In this document: positions 25,039-33,726 of the stretch, piece after piece
How the letters are laid out: each line of letters starts with the position of its first letter
How positions within the stretch are numbered: position 1 is the stretch's first letter
DNA from: Ascidiaceihabitans sp.
Lineage (GTDB): Bacteria > Pseudomonadota > Alphaproteobacteria > Rhodobacterales > Rhodobacteraceae
Length of the DNA stretch: 34,095 bases
Reading direction: 5' to 3'
NCBI GenBank assembly: GCA_028248455.1
Contig: JAOKHV010000017.1
Coordinates: 1 to 34,095 of the forward strand
Position numbers and translations under genes: made by a program
Notes under the pieces: model-generated
What the model was told of the DNA's origin: nothing
What the model saw: the letters and a program-made list of their open reading frames with translations, nothing else
The model's database searches: none

Positions 25039-25800
25039 TTATTCGGCCGCTTTGGGTGTCAGCTCAACAACGGTGTTGTCCGCAAGAACAACAGTTTCGA
25101 GCCCAAGTTCTGGTAGCACATCTTTAAGTTCTTCGCGAAGGCGATCCAATTGTGCGGCAGCGACAGATTCTTCTAGCTCAATTTCGTGATGCCAGTGCTT
25201 CAATTCGGTGCTGACTATTTTAGCTTGGCCCAAACGGTCGTTAAATTGCTGTAACTCGAATTGGCGTTTCTCAAGAAACCCGCGGGCGCGTGCAACGCGA
25301 TCATTTGAGTAAACCTCTGCCAATTCTTTGGAAATGTGAGACATTTGCGCGGCTACTTCTAGAACGGCTGGTTCAAGAGATGATAACTCTGGATGATCAC
25401 GCAGATAGATTAGGCGCTCGCGTACGCTGTCAAATTCATTGCTGAGGCGGAAAGCATCACCGCGGTCTGCGGCGTGAACCGCGCCATAAGCGCGAGAGAC
25501 ATCAGACATACCGATTGAAAACTGGCGGTGCGAGTTGTCAAGCTGAATAATGCGGCTGTTGGACGGAAGGAAAAAGCAAATACCAACGGCAAGGATGATT
25601 ATCCCTATTTGAACAAACATCCCAGCATTTGGTACGGTTTGACCGTCCCAGCGCAAGTTCACTTGAATCCAGGGCAACATGCCGAAGCTTGCGGCGATTG
25701 TAGCGCACAAAATTATCAGGGACGCACAGGCGAATACAATCAAAGCAAGTCTTTGCATTAAATACTGAACGACGATGGCCAAGGCCTTTAGTTGCAACAC
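25039..25800 (-). CDS. Conserved membrane-anchored coiled-coil protein (often labelled 'DNA repair protein')
   Basis: A 253-residue protein I recognise only as a Rhodobacterales family usually found next to radA; I recall it being auto-labelled a DNA repair protein, without known evidence. Two membrane segments are visible (about residues 17-42 and 62-82) enclosing a short periplasmic-type loop, followed by a charged, mostly helical cytoplasmic part (about 85-235) with likely coiled coil (segments such as FLEKRQFELQQFNDRLGQAK and the later VAAAQLDRLREELKDVL). No catalytic motif is seen. It lies 49 bases before radA on the same strand. Function unknown. Confidence 0.8.
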   Translation of the reverse strand: MLQLKALAIVVQYLMQRLALIVFACASLIILCATIAASFGMLPWIQVNLRWDGQTVPNAGMFVQIGIIILAVGICFFLPSNSRIIQLDNSHRQFSIGMSDVSRAYGAVHAADRGDAFRLSNEFDSVRERLIYLRDHPELSSLEPAVLEVAAQMSHISKELAEVYSNDRVARARGFLEKRQFELQQFNDRLGQAKIVSTELKHWHHEIELEESVAAAQLDRLREELKDVLPELGLETVVLADNTVVELTPKAAE

Positions 25801-25880
25801 GTCAGACCCTCCCCCAGAAGCGTTAGATTGTTGATGAGCGAACGTACGCTTATTGGCTGTTTGCGCGAGGGGAAAAATTA

Positions 25881-25906
25881 TTTTTCAGGTCATTTTCACT
25901 GAAAAA
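25881..25906 (-). terminator. AT-rich hairpin downstream of the PqiA-like gene
   Basis: TTTTTCAG (25881-25888) and CTGAAAAA (25899-25906) form a perfect 8-bp stem with a 10-base loop. On the minus strand it follows the PqiA-like stop by 35 bases and is followed by TAATTTTT, so it could terminate the alr-mlaE-mlaF-pqiA run. Confidence 0.45.
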
Positions 25907-25941
25907 GCGGCCAAGTTATCAGAATTGTTGCAAATAAGAGT

Positions 25942-26384
25942 TCAATCAATTGCTTTTGGTTCGAACTGTTTACTGAACAGAGACACAAGAAGTGATGCGA
26001 CGATGCATGCGGTGAACAAATAGAGCCCCCATGCAGTTTCGATACGTCCAATCCCGATTCCCTTCGATAGAGTGATATACAACGCAATTAAAAAGATATC
26101 TGCCATCGCTAGTTTTCCAAGGATGTGAAGTGCTGGCAGCAGCTTTTGGCTCAGCAGGTTCCAATGCAGTAATGCCAAACCGATTGTCTTTGCGTAGGGA
26201 GCAAATAAAGCAAAACGGTTACCACAAGGGCAAGAAACAAATCGGTTTCCCACAAAGATTGCAGGCCACTCATTACGCTGATTTCTTTGAGACCAAACAA
26301 TGGGAGCAATCCAGCATTCAAAAGTGGGGCAAACCACGCAATGGGATAAAGGATCAAAAGGGACAGATTGGTATAGCGCAACAT
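25942..26384 (-). pseudogene. PqiA-like inner-membrane protein gene with a frameshift
   Basis: Two minus-strand frames join into one 147-residue hydrophobic protein of the paraquat-inducible protein A type. The first part from ATG 26384 reads MLRYTNLSLLILYPIAW, then LLPLFGLKEISVMSGLQSLW and LFLALVVTV; the second reads ALFAPYAKTIGLALLHWN, then ALHILGKLAMADIFLIALYI and TAWGLYLFTACIVASLLVSL to TGA 25942. The break is at the four-A run 26212-26215 (TTTT on the coding strand): one more T would restore the frame. About four membrane helices; the GKLAMADIFLIALY segment is the PqiA-like core. It follows mlaF by 38 bases, fitting a role in lipid transport. A single homopolymer change may be a sequencing error, so the gene could be intact. 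Confidence 0.78.
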
Positions 26385-26422
26385 AGGAAACCTACTTCTA
26401 ATACCATATGGATATGGGCGAT

Positions 26423-27169
26423 CTAGCGGACCGCTTCAATAGGGCCGATTGCGCGACCATGGATGAATTGGTCAAGGAAGGGGTCACCCGACGTATCAAT
26501 ATCGCCAACTGGGCCAGCCCATTGAATAACGCCGTCATGTAACATCGCCACATTGTCGGCAATCGCACGAACAGATGTCATATCATGGGTGATGGTGATG
26601 GCAGTCGCGCCCATTTCCACAACGATTTCGCGGATCAGGTCGTTGATGACGCCAGCCATGATCGGGTCTAGGCCCGTTGTTGGTTCATCGAAAAAGATAA
26701 TTTCAGGATCCGCCGCAATGGCACGGGCAAGGCCAACACGTTTTTGCATGCCACCAGACAATTCCGCGGGCAATCTGTCTGCTACATCTGGGGTCAACCC
26801 AACGCGCCGTAACTTTTCTATAGCGATCTGTCGGGCCTCGTCCTTTGGGCGTTTGAGTGAGCCGCGCAATAGACGGAAGGCGACGTTCTGCCAAACGGGA
26901 AGACTGTCGAACAACGCTGCACCTTGGAACAACATGCCAAAACGAGCCAAGAACGCATCGCGATCGGTCTGGGTGACGTCCTGACCATCCACAGTTATTT
27001 TCCCTGCGTCAGGTGTGACCAAACCAAGGACAGACTTGATTGTGATTGATTTACCTGTTCCAGAGCCACCAATAATTACCAAGGATGTTCCGCGATCTAC
27101 AGTGAGGTCAACACCACGCAGTACATGGTTGTTTCCAAAAGATTTTGTGACGCCAATAAGTTCGATCAT
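26423..27169 (-). CDS. mlaF: MlaF-like ABC transporter ATP-binding protein
   Basis: A 248-residue ABC ATPase of the MCE/Mla lipid-transport type, powering phospholipid traffic between inner and outer membrane. Walker A GGSGTGKS is at residues 34-41, the signature LSGGMQKRVGLARA and Walker B IIFFDEPTTGLDP are clear, and the H-loop is ITHDM. I chose ATG 27169 ([12 protein letters not shown]) since it overlaps the mlaE stop (ATGA); the frame extends to 27298 only inside mlaE. No mlaD (MCE protein) gene is next to it. Confidence 0.93.
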   Translation of the reverse strand: MIELIGVTKSFGNNHVLRGVDLTVDRGTSLVIIGGSGTGKSITIKSVLGLVTPDAGKITVDGQDVTQTDRDAFLARFGMLFQGAALFDSLPVWQNVAFRLLRGSLKRPKDEARQIAIEKLRRVGLTPDVADRLPAELSGGMQKRVGLARAIAADPEIIFFDEPTTGLDPIMAGVINDLIREIVVEMGATAITITHDMTSVRAIADNVAMLHDGVIQWAGPVGDIDTSGDPFLDQFIHGRAIGPIEAVR

Positions 27170-27939
27170 AGTGAGAAAAATACCCCCGTCAGAACGAAGT
27201 TCGCACCTAAAATCAAGACTGCAGCAGCTTCCACTGATCCTTTGGTTGCACTGCCAACGCCCTGCGCGCCTCGGCCAGAATTCATGCCGTAATAGCATCC
27301 CATCAGTGCAGCAATGAATCCAAACATCGCACCTTTGACAAGTGAGGACACAACGTCTTTCAGTTCCAAAAAGTCTAAGGTGTTGCGAATATAGGCGGCA
27401 GGATTAAACCCTAATGTGCCTGTTGCCACGGCGTATCCACCAAAGATTCCGATGATGTCACCGACGGCAACCAGCAACGGAACAACAATTGTAGCGGCCA
27501 AAACACGAGGAACGGTCAGATATTTCATGGGGTGTGTGGACAATGTTACAAGAGCATCGATTTGCTCAGTAACCTTCATCGTCGCGATTTCAGCAGCGAT
27601 TGACGAGGTGACACGCGCGGCAATCATCAGCCCAACCAGAACGGGGCCAAGTTCGCGGACCATGCCAATGGCTACGATTTGGGGAACCACAGCTTCTGCA
27701 CTAAATCGGGCACTGCCTGCATAGATCTGCAACGCCAGCGCGGCACCCGTGAACAGAGAAGTCAGCCCAACAACTGGCAGGGACAGCCAGCCGATGTTCA
27801 AAAAGGAAATGGCTAGTTCACGTAGATAGAATGGTCCGCGAACAATATGACCAAGCGTTTGTCCTGCAAAAATCGCGATACGTCCAATTGCAGCAATTAG
27901 CTCAAGAAACGCACGACCTATGGAAACCAGCAACCTCAT
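27166..27939 (-). CDS. mlaE: MlaE-like ABC transporter permease
   Basis: A 257-residue membrane permease of the MlaE family with an N-terminal amphipathic helix and about five membrane helices. Family segments [20 protein letters not shown], then [13 protein letters not shown]-like text ([21 protein letters not shown]) and the C-terminal [20 protein letters not shown] are all present. The start overlaps the alr stop and the stop overlaps the mlaF start, both as ATGA, so alr-mlaE-mlaF are translationally coupled. Confidence 0.94.
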   Translation of the reverse strand: MRLLVSIGRAFLELIAAIGRIAIFAGQTLGHIVRGPFYLRELAISFLNIGWLSLPVVGLTSLFTGAALALQIYAGSARFSAEAVVPQIVAIGMVRELGPVLVGLMIAARVTSSIAAEIATMKVTEQIDALVTLSTHPMKYLTVPRVLAATIVVPLLVAVGDIIGIFGGYAVATGTLGFNPAAYIRNTLDFLELKDVVSSLVKGAMFGFIAALMGCYYGMNSGRGAQGVGSATKGSVEAAAVLILGANFVLTGVFFSL

Positions 27940-28970
27940 TCTAGGTAGGTCCGTGCGTATCGATTGCCCATTGAGGTAAGGATTTCATAACCTATGGTTC
28001 CCGCAAAATCAGCCACGTCAGCAATGGATTGATGTGTGCCTAACAATTGCAGTGTCGTCGGTTCCTCTGGCAGGTGGGAAATATCTGCTGTAATGAGGTC
28101 CATCGAAACACGTCCGATAACAGGAACTTGGATGTCACCCGCATAAAGGCGTGCGCCGTTGCCCATCGCGCGGATAAGACCGTCAGCATAGCCAGCTGCA
28201 ATTGTTGCAACAGTGCTGTCTTGCTCCGCGACCCAGCGATTGCCGTAACCGACTGTTTCGCCTTGGGCGACTGTTCTGGTTTGGATCACAGGAATATCCA
28301 ATGTGACCACGGTCTGTGCATCCTCATAAGGCATACCACCATAAAGCCCGATCCCGGGTCTGGTCATGTCAAAGTGATACTCTGGCCCAAGCAAAACACC
28401 ACCTGTCGCCGCCAATGAACATGGTAGATCCAATCCATCGGTCATTTCGCGAAAGGCTTTGAGTTGATGGCGGTTCATTGGATGATCAGGTTCGTCAGCA
28501 CACGCCAAATGAGACATGATCAGTGTTGGGTTCTGTGAAAGAGCAATGTCTCGCACTGCGGACCATTCTTCGGGCTCCATGCCCAGTCGGTTCATACCGC
28601 TGTCCAGCTGGATACCAAATGGGGCCGCTGGCAATGCCTCCACGTGGCGCAGCATCTGGTCAACGGAGTTGATCATTGGCGTTAATTCTGAGCTACGAAT
28701 GATATCTGTGTCGCCGTCCATATGGCCGGAGAAGACGTTTATCGTTGGGCCTGAACCAAGTGCAGTGCGTAAAATCACACCTTCTTCGGCGGCTGCTACG
28801 AAAAATGTACGTGCTCCTGCTTTGGCAAGAGCCCGCACCACTGAGGGTGCTCCCAAGCCATAGCCATTTGCCTTAACGACAGCCGCGGTTTCGCAGTTTG
28901 TCATTGCATCCAAAGCGCGCCAATTGTTGATGACGGCGTTTAGATCTATTGTTAGTCTTGCTGTACCCAT
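27936..28970 (-). CDS. alr: Alanine racemase
   Basis: A 344-residue PLP enzyme that makes D-alanine for peptidoglycan. The PLP lysine is Lys33 in [12 protein letters not shown] (residues 29-40), and the second catalytic base is the Tyr of AAGYADG; GRVSMDL follows. It is slightly shorter than the typical 360-residue enzymes but has both domains. It overlaps mlaE by 4 bases, linking cell-wall precursor supply to the envelope lipid genes in one operon. dnaB lies 72 bases upstream on the same strand. Confidence 0.96.
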   Translation of the reverse strand: MGTARLTIDLNAVINNWRALDAMTNCETAAVVKANGYGLGAPSVVRALAKAGARTFFVAAAEEGVILRTALGSGPTINVFSGHMDGDTDIIRSSELTPMINSVDQMLRHVEALPAAPFGIQLDSGMNRLGMEPEEWSAVRDIALSQNPTLIMSHLACADEPDHPMNRHQLKAFREMTDGLDLPCSLAATGGVLLGPEYHFDMTRPGIGLYGGMPYEDAQTVVTLDIPVIQTRTVAQGETVGYGNRWVAEQDSTVATIAAGYADGLIRAMGNGARLYAGDIQVPVIGRVSMDLITADISHLPEEPTTLQLLGTHQSIADVADFAGTIGYEILTSMGNRYARTYLE

Positions 28971-29042
28971 AATTCGGTTTTGACAGGGCGGCGCGTGGGG
29001 TCAAGAGGAAATCTGTTTTATGCCGTTGGATAACGGCTGGAG

Positions 29043-30545
29043 TTAGAATTCTTGATCGTTGCGCCCACCATCTTGCCAAGGCTGCGCGAGGTTGCCGAAG
29101 CGCGTGAACTTACCTTCAAAGGAGAGGTCAACAGTGCCAATTGGGCCGTGACGTTGTTTGCCAATAACAACCTCGGCGCGACCATGTAAGCGCTCCATCT
29201 CTTCTTGCCAGCGTGCCATGGCTTCAAGATCGTGATCGCCGGGCTTTTCACGCTCTTTGTAGTATTCTTCGCGGTATACGAACATAACAACGTCTGCGTC
29301 TTGCTCAATTGAACCCGATTCACGAAGGTCAGAGAGTTGCGGGCGTTTATCTTCGCGATTTTCAACCTGACGCGAAAGCTGAGACAGCGCGATCACAGGG
29401 ATCTGCAGTTCCTTGGCAATCGCTTTCATACCCATCGTAATTTCGGAAATTTCGTTCACACGGTTTTCTGAACGACCTGTGCCACGCACCAGCTGAAGGT
29501 AGTCGATGATCAACAAGTCTAGCCCATGTGTCCGTTTCAAGCGACGGGCACGCGCGGCCAATTGGCTGATGGGTAGGGCAGGTGTGTCGTCGATGAACAG
29601 GGGACATGCCTCAAGCGACTTTGCGGCATCAACAAAGCGACGGAATTCAGTTTCGGTCATATCACCACGACGAATTTGCTCTGATGGTACTTGAGACGCT
29701 TCAGACAGAATACGTGCCGCCAACTGATCCGCGCTCATCTCAAGGGAATAAAAGCCTACAACGCCACCCTCGATTGCCCCCTCAGATCCATCGTGCTTTT
29801 TGCCTTTTTTGTAGGCTTTGGCCACGTTGAACGCGATGTTGGTCGCAAGTGAAGTTTTCCCCATGGATGGGCGACCCGCAAGGATCAAAAGGTCAGACGG
29901 GTGCAAGCCGCCAAGCTTTTTGTCCATATCTATCAAGCCTGTGGAGATACCAGACATGCCACCATCACGCTGATATGCGGTGTTGGCTAAGTTCACGGCC
30001 TCGGTCACAGCCTTTAGGAAGCTTTGGAAACCGCTTTCTGCTTGGCCTTGTTCGGCCAGCTTATAAAGCTGTTGTTCGGCTTCAACGATTTGCTCGCGCG
30101 GCTCCGAATCCACGTTCACTTGCGCTGCTTTGGCGCTGATGTCGCGGCCCAATAGGATCAAGTCGCGGCGCACAGCCAGATCGTAAATCATCTGTGCATA
30201 GTCACGCAAAGCAAAGGCGCTGACTGCAGCGCCAGCAAGGCGGGCAAGGTAAGCTGCGCCACCAAGTTCATTAAGGCCCTCATCATCTGCCATGAAGGAT
30301 TTGAGGGTTACGGGGCTGGCTAGGTTGTTTTTTGCAATACGAGCAGCGGCGATGTCAAAGATGCGGCCATGAACTGGCTCATAAAAATGTTTTTCACCAA
30401 TGATCGAAGCAATACGGTCATATACATCATTATTGGTCAGAATTGCGCCCAGCAATTGCTGTTCTGCCTCGATGGAGTGAGGCATAGTTTCGGCGGCCTG
30501 AACTTCAGGGATGCCGGATACTGGAATGCTGCTAATTTCGTTCAT
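29043..30545 (-). CDS. dnaB: Replicative DNA helicase DnaB
   Basis: A 500-residue hexameric helicase that unwinds DNA at the replication fork. The N-terminal primase-interacting domain (MPHSIEAEQQLLGAILTNND, about residues 21-40) is followed by a linker and the RecA-like core with Walker A GRPSMGKTS (about 222-230), LLIIDYLQLV, and QLSRQVENREDKRPQLSDLRESGSIEQDA. No intein is present. ATG 30545. A promoter candidate lies about 100 bases upstream, overlapping a strong inverted repeat in the gap to pyrE. Confidence 0.97.
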   Translation of the reverse strand: MNEISSIPVSGIPEVQAAETMPHSIEAEQQLLGAILTNNDVYDRIASIIGEKHFYEPVHGRIFDIAAARIAKNNLASPVTLKSFMADDEGLNELGGAAYLARLAGAAVSAFALRDYAQMIYDLAVRRDLILLGRDISAKAAQVNVDSEPREQIVEAEQQLYKLAEQGQAESGFQSFLKAVTEAVNLANTAYQRDGGMSGISTGLIDMDKKLGGLHPSDLLILAGRPSMGKTSLATNIAFNVAKAYKKGKKHDGSEGAIEGGVVGFYSLEMSADQLAARILSEASQVPSEQIRRGDMTETEFRRFVDAAKSLEACPLFIDDTPALPISQLAARARRLKRTHGLDLLIIDYLQLVRGTGRSENRVNEISEITMGMKAIAKELQIPVIALSQLSRQVENREDKRPQLSDLRESGSIEQDADVVMFVYREEYYKEREKPGDHDLEAMARWQEEMERLHGRAEVVIGKQRHGPIGTVDLSFEGKFTRFGNLAQPWQDGGRNDQEF

Positions 30546-30647
30546 GGTGTCCCCGTATGCCCCCCAGCGGTATTAGCGTTTGTCTTAAACGTCAAAGGTG
30601 GGGCAGCGCAATCTGGATATCTTGTGGATATGTTTCGCTTGGTGAGG

Positions 30648-30676
30648 AGTATACCGTATCTAGGATCAAAAGTTAA
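30648..30676 (-). promoter_or_regulatory. Sigma-70-like promoter candidate for dnaB
   Basis: On the minus strand a -35-like TTAACT (30676-30671) and a good -10 TATACT (30653-30648) are 17 bases apart, giving a leader of about 95 bases before dnaB. One arm of the inverted repeat lies in the spacer. Confidence 0.45.
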
Positions 30677-30695
30677 CTCCGACCCTAGATACGGT
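30653..30695. repeat. 12-bp perfect inverted repeat between pyrE and dnaB
   Basis: ACCGTATCTAGG (30653-30664) and CCTAGATACGGT (30684-30695) are perfect arms 19 bases apart. It could be a pyrE terminator, but the T-runs (30696-30701, 30709-30714) lie on the plus-strand side, or an operator over the dnaB promoter. Confidence 0.55.
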
Positions 30696-30702
30696 GTTTT
30701 TC

Positions 30703-31383
30703 TTAAGGTTTTTTATTGGCTTCTTGCCAGCCACGTGGGTCGTTTAGGAAGGCTTCGACGCCTTTGATCGTTTCGGCATCAAACGCACCAGAGTCCTTAG
30801 CTTCGGCCAGAACGTCCCACCATGTGCAAAGGTAATGTAGGTCAACCCCATGATCGCCCAAGGTCTTTTCCGTTTCAGGAAAAATACCGTAGTAAAAAAT
30901 CACAGCAGTGTGGGCACAGGATGCGCCTGTTTCGCGAATCGCATCAACAAATGACAGTTTTGAACCACCGTCAGTTGTCAGGTCTTCGACCAGCAAAACA
31001 CGTTCACCTTCATTCATTTGACCTTCAATGCGTGCATTGCGGCCATAACCTTTTGGCTTTTTGCGTACATAGGTCATTGGAAGTGCCATACGTTCCGCAA
31101 CGAGAGCTGCGAATGGAATCCCTGCGGTTTCACCACCTGCAATATTGTCGAAGGCTTCAAAACCCGCGTTGCGCATGGTGGTGACAGTTAGGAAATCCAT
31201 CAGGGTTGAGCGAATGCGCGGATAGCTGATTAACTTGCGACAATCGATGTATGTTGGGCTTGGTAGCCCTGAAGCAAGCGTGAATGGCTCTGCAGTGTTA
31301 AAGTGCACGGCTTTGATTTCAAGCAGCATGCGGGCGGTCAGGCGGGCCATTTCTTTTGCGTCTGGGTAGCTTGTAGGGATCAT
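30703..31383 (-). CDS. pyrE: Orotate phosphoribosyltransferase
   Basis: A 226-residue pyrimidine-synthesis enzyme that joins orotate to PRPP to form orotidine monophosphate. The PRPP loop [14 protein letters not shown] is clear, as are the [16 protein letters not shown] flexible-loop segment and the N-terminal [16 protein letters not shown] substrate region. ATG 31383 has AAAGGA upstream. It follows pyrC by 45 bases on the same strand, forming pyrC-pyrE. Confidence 0.96.
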   Translation of the reverse strand: MIPTSYPDAKEMARLTARMLLEIKAVHFNTAEPFTLASGLPSPTYIDCRKLISYPRIRSTLMDFLTVTTMRNAGFEAFDNIAGGETAGIPFAALVAERMALPMTYVRKKPKGYGRNARIEGQMNEGERVLLVEDLTTDGGSKLSFVDAIRETGASCAHTAVIFYYGIFPETEKTLGDHGVDLHYLCTWWDVLAEAKDSGAFDAETIKGVEAFLNDPRGWQEANKKP

Positions 31384-31428
31384 TTCGTGTCCTTTGTGTC
31401 GGCAGTCTTAATTTGCAGCAAGCGGGTT

Positions 31429-32466
31429 TTACTCAACGCGCCAATTCAGATCAAAGCCCGGATCGAAAACCGTGACGGGGCCGTCAGGTGTTTCAACATG
31501 GCTTGGGTAGGTGACTGGATCACCCTTAGTCAAAGTTATCGTTTCTTTATTCACTGGCAGACCATAAAACGCTGGGCCGTTCAGGGAAGTGAATCCTTCT
31601 AATTTGTCGAGTGCGCCGTCTTCTTCAAACGCTTGAGCAAGGATCGACATCGTATTGGGTGCCGTAAAGCAACCAGCACAACCACAAGGCAACAGCTTGT
31701 TCGCATCGGTGTGTGGCGCGCTGTCTGTTCCTAAGAAGAAACGTGCCTCACCAGATGTAGCAGCATCGCGTAGTGCAAGACGGTGTTCTTCGCGTTTGGC
31801 GACAGGCAGGCAATAGTAGTGTGGCTTGATCCCGCCAGCTAGGATGTGATTGCGGTTGATGACCAAGTGGTGTGTGGTAATTGTTGCACCCAATGTTTCG
31901 TCTTGGCTGCGCGCATAATCAACGGCGTTTGAGGTTGTGATGTGTTCCATAACCACGCGCAAACCTGGTGTGGTGCGGCGAATTGGGTCTAGGACACGAT
32001 CGATAAATACCGCTTCACGATCGAAAATGTCGATATCGCTGTCGGTGACCTCACCATGCACACAAAGCGGCAAGCCAATTTCAGCCATACGCTCAAGCGT
32101 TGGTCGTACGCTGTCGAAATGGCTGACACCTGATGCAGAGTTTGTCGTAGCGCCAGCAGGATACAATTTCACTGCCTTGATCAGGCCAGAAGCATGGGCC
32201 GCGGCGACATCATCAGGATCGGTTTGTTCGGTTAGGTACAGCGTCATCAAAGGTTCAAAGATAGAACCCTCGGGCAGCGCGCTTAGTATGCGATCGCGAT
32301 ATCCTGCTGCATCTGCTGATGTGACTACAGGCGGAACAAGGTTCGGCATGATAATCGCACGTGCAAAATGTGTGGCAGTGGACGGCAAAACCGCGCGCAG
32401 CATATTGCCGTCGCGCAGGTGAAGGTGCCAATCGTCGGGGCGTCTAAGCGTGATCTGTGATGTCAT
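31429..32466 (-). CDS. pyrC: Dihydroorotase
   Basis: A 345-residue class II dihydroorotase, closing carbamoyl aspartate to dihydroorotate. The zinc motif DWHLHLRDG has His14 and His16 with Arg18, and the carbamylated-lysine segment [13 protein letters not shown] and later [18 protein letters not shown] and FLGTDSAPH follow in order. Length is typical of the E. coli-type enzyme. ATG 32466. It heads pyrC-pyrE and is 33 bases downstream of an unassigned gene. Confidence 0.97.
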   Translation of the reverse strand: MTSQITLRRPDDWHLHLRDGNMLRAVLPSTATHFARAIIMPNLVPPVVTSADAAGYRDRILSALPEGSIFEPLMTLYLTEQTDPDDVAAAHASGLIKAVKLYPAGATTNSASGVSHFDSVRPTLERMAEIGLPLCVHGEVTDSDIDIFDREAVFIDRVLDPIRRTTPGLRVVMEHITTSNAVDYARSQDETLGATITTHHLVINRNHILAGGIKPHYYCLPVAKREEHRLALRDAATSGEARFFLGTDSAPHTDANKLLPCGCAGCFTAPNTMSILAQAFEEDGALDKLEGFTSLNGPAFYGLPVNKETITLTKGDPVTYPSHVETPDGPVTVFDPGFDLNWRVE

Positions 32467-32499
32467 GCCACGCGCGTTAGCACGCAGGGCGGATCTAAG

Positions 32500-33435
32500 C
32501 TAGTCCTCAGCAGTGAGTTTTGCATCGAGCGCTTTTAATCTACGTTCGAAACGAAGAGCTTTGCCCGATGCCATAACATGATTGCAAATCGCTCGCGTTA
32601 GATAATCACGTTCTTGCCCATCAGCCTTTTGCATTAAATCGTATAAATAACGTCTGTTGCCGCGGCGTGTGCGAAACAGCTTTGCGAACCTAAGATTGGT
32701 CAAATTATCATCGCTTGCAGCAATTAGAAGTGGTTTCAGAATCTCCATCCTCATGATTTCGGACTGCAATGCCGAACCCATGTTTGGCATGCGTAACTTT
32801 TTGACATTTGAACGTGTGAACATGGCGGCATGCGCTGCATCCATTTGTTCGTAGGGATCATAAATAACGTATGCTTGTTCAGCTGCGTCCAACATATCAG
32901 GCGCATAACCATAGCGGCTGGTAAAGTCGGCACGGCGCATCTTTTTGTGGCGATTATCCCATTCGGTTACCCGTGGGTCGAGTGTGGCCTGTGGTTGGAC
33001 CGCGACCACTGTCGCACCTGGCGCAGCAACCGAGAATGCTGCTGCTGCGTAACCACAAGGGCCTGAACCGTAAAATACGACTTGATCGAATTCATCAAAA
33101 AAGCCGTCATCAACCAATCGATCGAAGTAGGCATAAACTTTTGGATCGCGAAACCAAGTGTTGCCATCGGAAACGATACACAAATGTGACCAACCGTTTT
33201 CTTTGAACAATTCCCAGCCGAAAGGTTGGGACGTTTTCGATAAATCACGAAGGTTGGGAACAGTCTCGAACGTTACCAAAAGGATTGGTTTGTCTTCTAC
33301 AAAGGTAGCGAAATGCTGTTTTCCGAGCGGTTGAAAATAGCCATGTTCTTCCGAAATCTCAGAGATTCTCTTAAGCCATGGCCCGTTAGGCAGATCGGCC
33401 AAAGACGTTTCGAATACGCTTAGATCGTCTTGCAT
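32500..33435 (-). CDS. Unassigned Rhodobacterales protein (sometimes labelled PAPS reductase)
   Basis: A 311-residue soluble protein of unknown function. I recall relatives being labelled phosphoadenosine phosphosulfate reductase, but I see neither the ECGxHx-type C-terminal Cys motif nor the PP-loop of that enzyme. Instead the middle reads DQVVFYGSGPCGYAAAAFSV followed by PGATVVAVQPQATLDPRVTEWD, a layout suggesting an alpha/beta fold with a GSGPCGY nucleophile-elbow-like turn. DGNTWFRDP precedes it. It has no signal peptide or membrane segment. It ends 33 bases upstream of pyrC on the same strand and diverges from a MoxR-type ATPase gene. Confidence 0.78.
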   Translation of the reverse strand: MQDDLSVFETSLADLPNGPWLKRISEISEEHGYFQPLGKQHFATFVEDKPILLVTFETVPNLRDLSKTSQPFGWELFKENGWSHLCIVSDGNTWFRDPKVYAYFDRLVDDGFFDEFDQVVFYGSGPCGYAAAAFSVAAPGATVVAVQPQATLDPRVTEWDNRHKKMRRADFTSRYGYAPDMLDAAEQAYVIYDPYEQMDAAHAAMFTRSNVKKLRMPNMGSALQSEIMRMEILKPLLIAASDDNLTNLRFAKLFRTRRGNRRYLYDLMQKADGQERDYLTRAICNHVMASGKALRFERRLKALDAKLTAED

Positions 33436-33677
33436 TTACGTTATCCTCAATTGCTCGCGTCCACCTTTTGTTGGTGGGTTCTTGATTGGGGATATCCCTA
33501 AAATATGGCAAAATTTTGTAGAACATGGTCCCATTGTCGGCCTTTTGGGAGGAAAAACACGTTTTCTCAAGATGGATTCCCCTAGTGAGTGTTTTTTCAG
33601 TCTGGGGTTGTATTTTGGTCGCGAGCTCTTCGGTTCCGGTGGCACCATGAAATGAACGCGTTATTTAGGATCTAGGG

Positions 33678-33683
33678 TTGACC
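33678..33683 (+). promoter_or_regulatory. Possible -35 element (TTGACC) upstream of the MoxR-type gene
   Basis: TTGACC lies 44 bases before the start at 33727, but no good -10 is seen 16-18 bases downstream. The rest of the 291-base divergent gap 33436-33726 shows no gene that I can support. Confidence 0.25.
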
Positions 33684-33726
33684 GATCCGTCAAGCAATGC
33701 ACCATTGTAAGGTAGGGAGACCGCCA

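Noticed and set aside
33436-33648. 70-codon minus-strand open frame upstream of the unassigned 311-aa gene
   Set aside because: Low-complexity basic sequence with no good start signal or recognised family; treated as non-coding.
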